The notes under the pieces were generated by a model. It had not been told where the DNA came from and searched no databases. It saw nothing but the letters and a program-made list of their open reading frames with translations. This document shows positions 51,281 to 52,471 of a DNA stretch of 52,471 nucleotides, in pieces. The position numbers and the translations under genes were made by a program. Numbering within the stretch: position 1 is the stretch's first letter; every line of letters begins with the position of its first letter. Source of the stretch: Syntrophomonas sp. UBA1368 (lineage in GTDB: Bacteria; Bacillota; Syntrophomonadia; Syntrophomonadales; Syntrophomonadaceae); contig DBRM01000080.1 of NCBI GenBank assembly GCA_002305965.1, positions 70,240 through 122,710 of the forward strand, given 5' to 3'.

Positions 51281-52471
51281 CTATTCTGTCTCGATCAGGA
51301 ATAAGGTCTGTCCATATTCAACTGCGTCGCCGTTTTCCACTTTTATTTCTACAATCTTGCCGTCCACTTCAGCTTTTATTTCGTTCATAAGCTTCATAGC
51401 TTCCACGATACATAAAATCTGTCCGCTTTTCACCTGATCTCCCAATTTTACAAATGCTGGTGCGTCCGGCGACGACGCTTCATAAAAAGTACCAACGATA
51501 GGAGCGGTTACCTCTACACAATTTGCTTTATGCGGAATCACTCTTGGCCCTTCTACTCCCTCTTCCTTTGGATCGAAAGGGCTTAGAGTCTTTGCGCTTT
51601 GATTGTCTTCTGCAGATACGGCAGATTTTCTCAGGATTAAACTATAGTCATTCCGTTGCAGATTGATTTCCGCCACAGATGTACTATCCAACAACAGGAT
51701 CAGCTCTTTGATCTCTCCCAGATTCATTTCATTATCTCCCTTCGGGCTATTCCCCTCACTGTTTTTCCCTGTGGTCCGCTTTGCCTGGGTAATTTTACCG
51801 GCGGCGTTTTTATCAGTGGAAATCAGAACCGGTTGTTCTTTGCTGCTCTGGTTTTGCCGAAACTCAAAGTATTTCAAAGCCACTTGCGGGAACAGGGCAT
51901 ATGATAGTATATCTTCATCAGATTGAGCATACTGGGCAACTTCCTGCTTGCATTTCTCCCAGGCAGGGGGAAGTAAATCTGCCGGGCGAACCGTGATGAC
52001 CTCAAGGTCACCTACGATTTTTTGTTTTATCTCCTCACTGATCTCCACCGGAGGTTTGCCATAAAGACCCCTTACATAATCTTTTACCTCGCCGGGACAC
52101 ATTTTATATCTTTCACCCGTCAAAACATTCATAACAGCTTGAATACCAATGATTTGACTGGTGGGGGTCACCAGAGGCGGATAGCCTAAATCTTTCCTTA
52201 CATTTGGGATTTCATGCAGCACTTCATCCCAACGATGTATGGCTTTTTGTTCCTCAAGCTGCGAATAGAGATTGGTGATCATGCCGCCTGGGATCTGGTG
52301 TTCAAAGACCTTCATATCAGCGATCCTTGTAACACCTCGTTCAAATCCTTTTTGTTTTCTGATCTTTTCAAAATAATCAGCGATCTCAAATAAATCACTC
52401 AGTTCTATGCCGGTATTCCATTCCGAATCTTTCAGAGCTCTGACAATGGTTTCAACCGGTGGCTGCGAAGA
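51281..52471 (-). CDS. Carboxyltransferase (PycB/OadA type) fused to BCCP, 5' truncated
   Basis: The frame is open to the window edge, so the N-terminus is missing; an ATG at 52315 is internal. The visible part starts with SQPPVETIVRAL, then FEHQIPGGMITNLYSQLEEQ, as in pyruvate carboxylase subunit B and oxaloacetate decarboxylase alpha. After an Ala/Pro/Lys-rich linker a separate AccB-like module begins (MNLGEIKELILLLDSTSVAE) and ends with the biotinyl domain, whose lysine is in VEAMKLMNEI. Thus CT and BCCP are in one chain. An internal ATG at 51727 has GGGAG 8 bases upstream and would yield a free 148-residue BCCP. It is 10 bases before accC. Confidence 0.9.
   Translation of the reverse strand, partial: SSQPPVETIVRALKDSEWNTGIELSDLFEIADYFEKIRKQKGFERGVTRIADMKVFEHQIPGGMITNLYSQLEEQKAIHRWDEVLHEIPNVRKDLGYPPLVTPTSQIIGIQAVMNVLTGERYKMCPGEVKDYVRGLYGKPPVEISEEIKQKIVGDLEVITVRPADLLPPAWEKCKQEVAQYAQSDEDILSYALFPQVALKYFEFRQNQSSKEQPVLISTDKNAAGKITQAKRTTGKNSEGNSPKGDNEMNLGEIKELILLLDSTSVAEINLQRNDYSLILRKSAVSAEDNQSAKTLSPFDPKEEGVEGPRVIPHKANCVEVTAPIVGTFYEASSPDAPAFVKLGDQVKSGQILCIVEAMKLMNEIKAEVDGKIVEIKVENGDAVEYGQTLFLIETE

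Noticed and set aside
1..52471. tRNA, rRNA, CRISPR or insertion sequences
   Set aside because: No cloverleaf, rRNA signature, regularly spaced repeats or transposase genes were found in the intergenic regions.

Overview
The window comes from a low-to-mid G+C, endospore-forming anaerobe of the Clostridia type. The evidence is a dense set of sporulation genes (dacF-spoIIAA-spoIIAB-sigF, spoVAC-AD-AE-AF, spoIIM, spoIVB, spo0A), typical Firmicute operons (accC-asp23-amaP-nusB-xseAB-ispA-dxs-tlyA-nadK-argR-recN), strong AGGAGG ribosome-binding sites, many TTG starts and an OLE RNA with its partner gene. The OLE RNA and the 2-hydroxyacyl-CoA-dehydratase-type activase cluster suggest a strict anaerobe, perhaps near Syntrophomonas or Desulfotomaculum; that placement is inference. 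Almost everything is on the minus strand. The plus-strand exceptions are a truncated flavoprotein at the left edge, a TPP-riboswitch-controlled transporter operon and one 41-codon ORF.

Layout. 1-618: C-terminal part of a FAD-dependent dehydrogenase, convergent with a MATE exporter. 2.1-5.0 kb: DNA-uptake genes comEA-comEC. 5.25-7.6 kb: HU, Nif3-like protein and TrmK. 7.8-10.6 kb: promoter, TPP riboswitch, terminator and a thiamin-precursor ABC transporter (permease, lipoprotein, ATPase). 10.6-13.7 kb: three genes of the activase/COG3580/COG3581 family. 13.7-17.1 kb: spoVA operon. 17.3-20.4 kb: dodecin and the spoIIA operon. 20.6-24.0 kb: pdp, deoB, xerD. 24.1-27.8 kb: a membrane-anchored small protein, SpoIIM, an unknown protein, an EndoQ-type PHP nuclease and NudF. 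28-33.7 kb: DUF3866, an M20 peptidase, a MraY-like transferase, a GT2 glycosyltransferase and a SteB/SteA-like pair. 33.8-35.4 kb: sfsA and an EamA transporter. 35.6-40.9 kb: spo0A, spoIVB, recN, argR, mnmM. 41-48.6 kb: nadK, tlyA, dxs, oapA, OLE RNA, ispA, xseB, xseA, nusB. 48.6-52.5 kb: DUF2273, AmaP, Asp23, biotin carboxylase and a truncated carboxyltransferase/BCCP fusion.

The most interesting items are the structured OLE RNA (about 600 nt, ends joined by a perfect 14-bp long-range helix) between ispA and oapA; two RNA structures inside the spoIIA operon (a 14-bp helix that would hide the spoIIAA Shine-Dalgarno and a small hairpin between the spoIIAB Shine-Dalgarno and its start); a 48-bp repeat present twice in opposite orientation around the spoIIA region; a carboxyltransferase-BCCP fusion with an apparent internal start that could release free BCCP; a sigma-E-like promoter ahead of an unrecognised 41-codon ORF; and a MATE gene whose conserved N-terminus lacks any ATG/GTG/TTG start.
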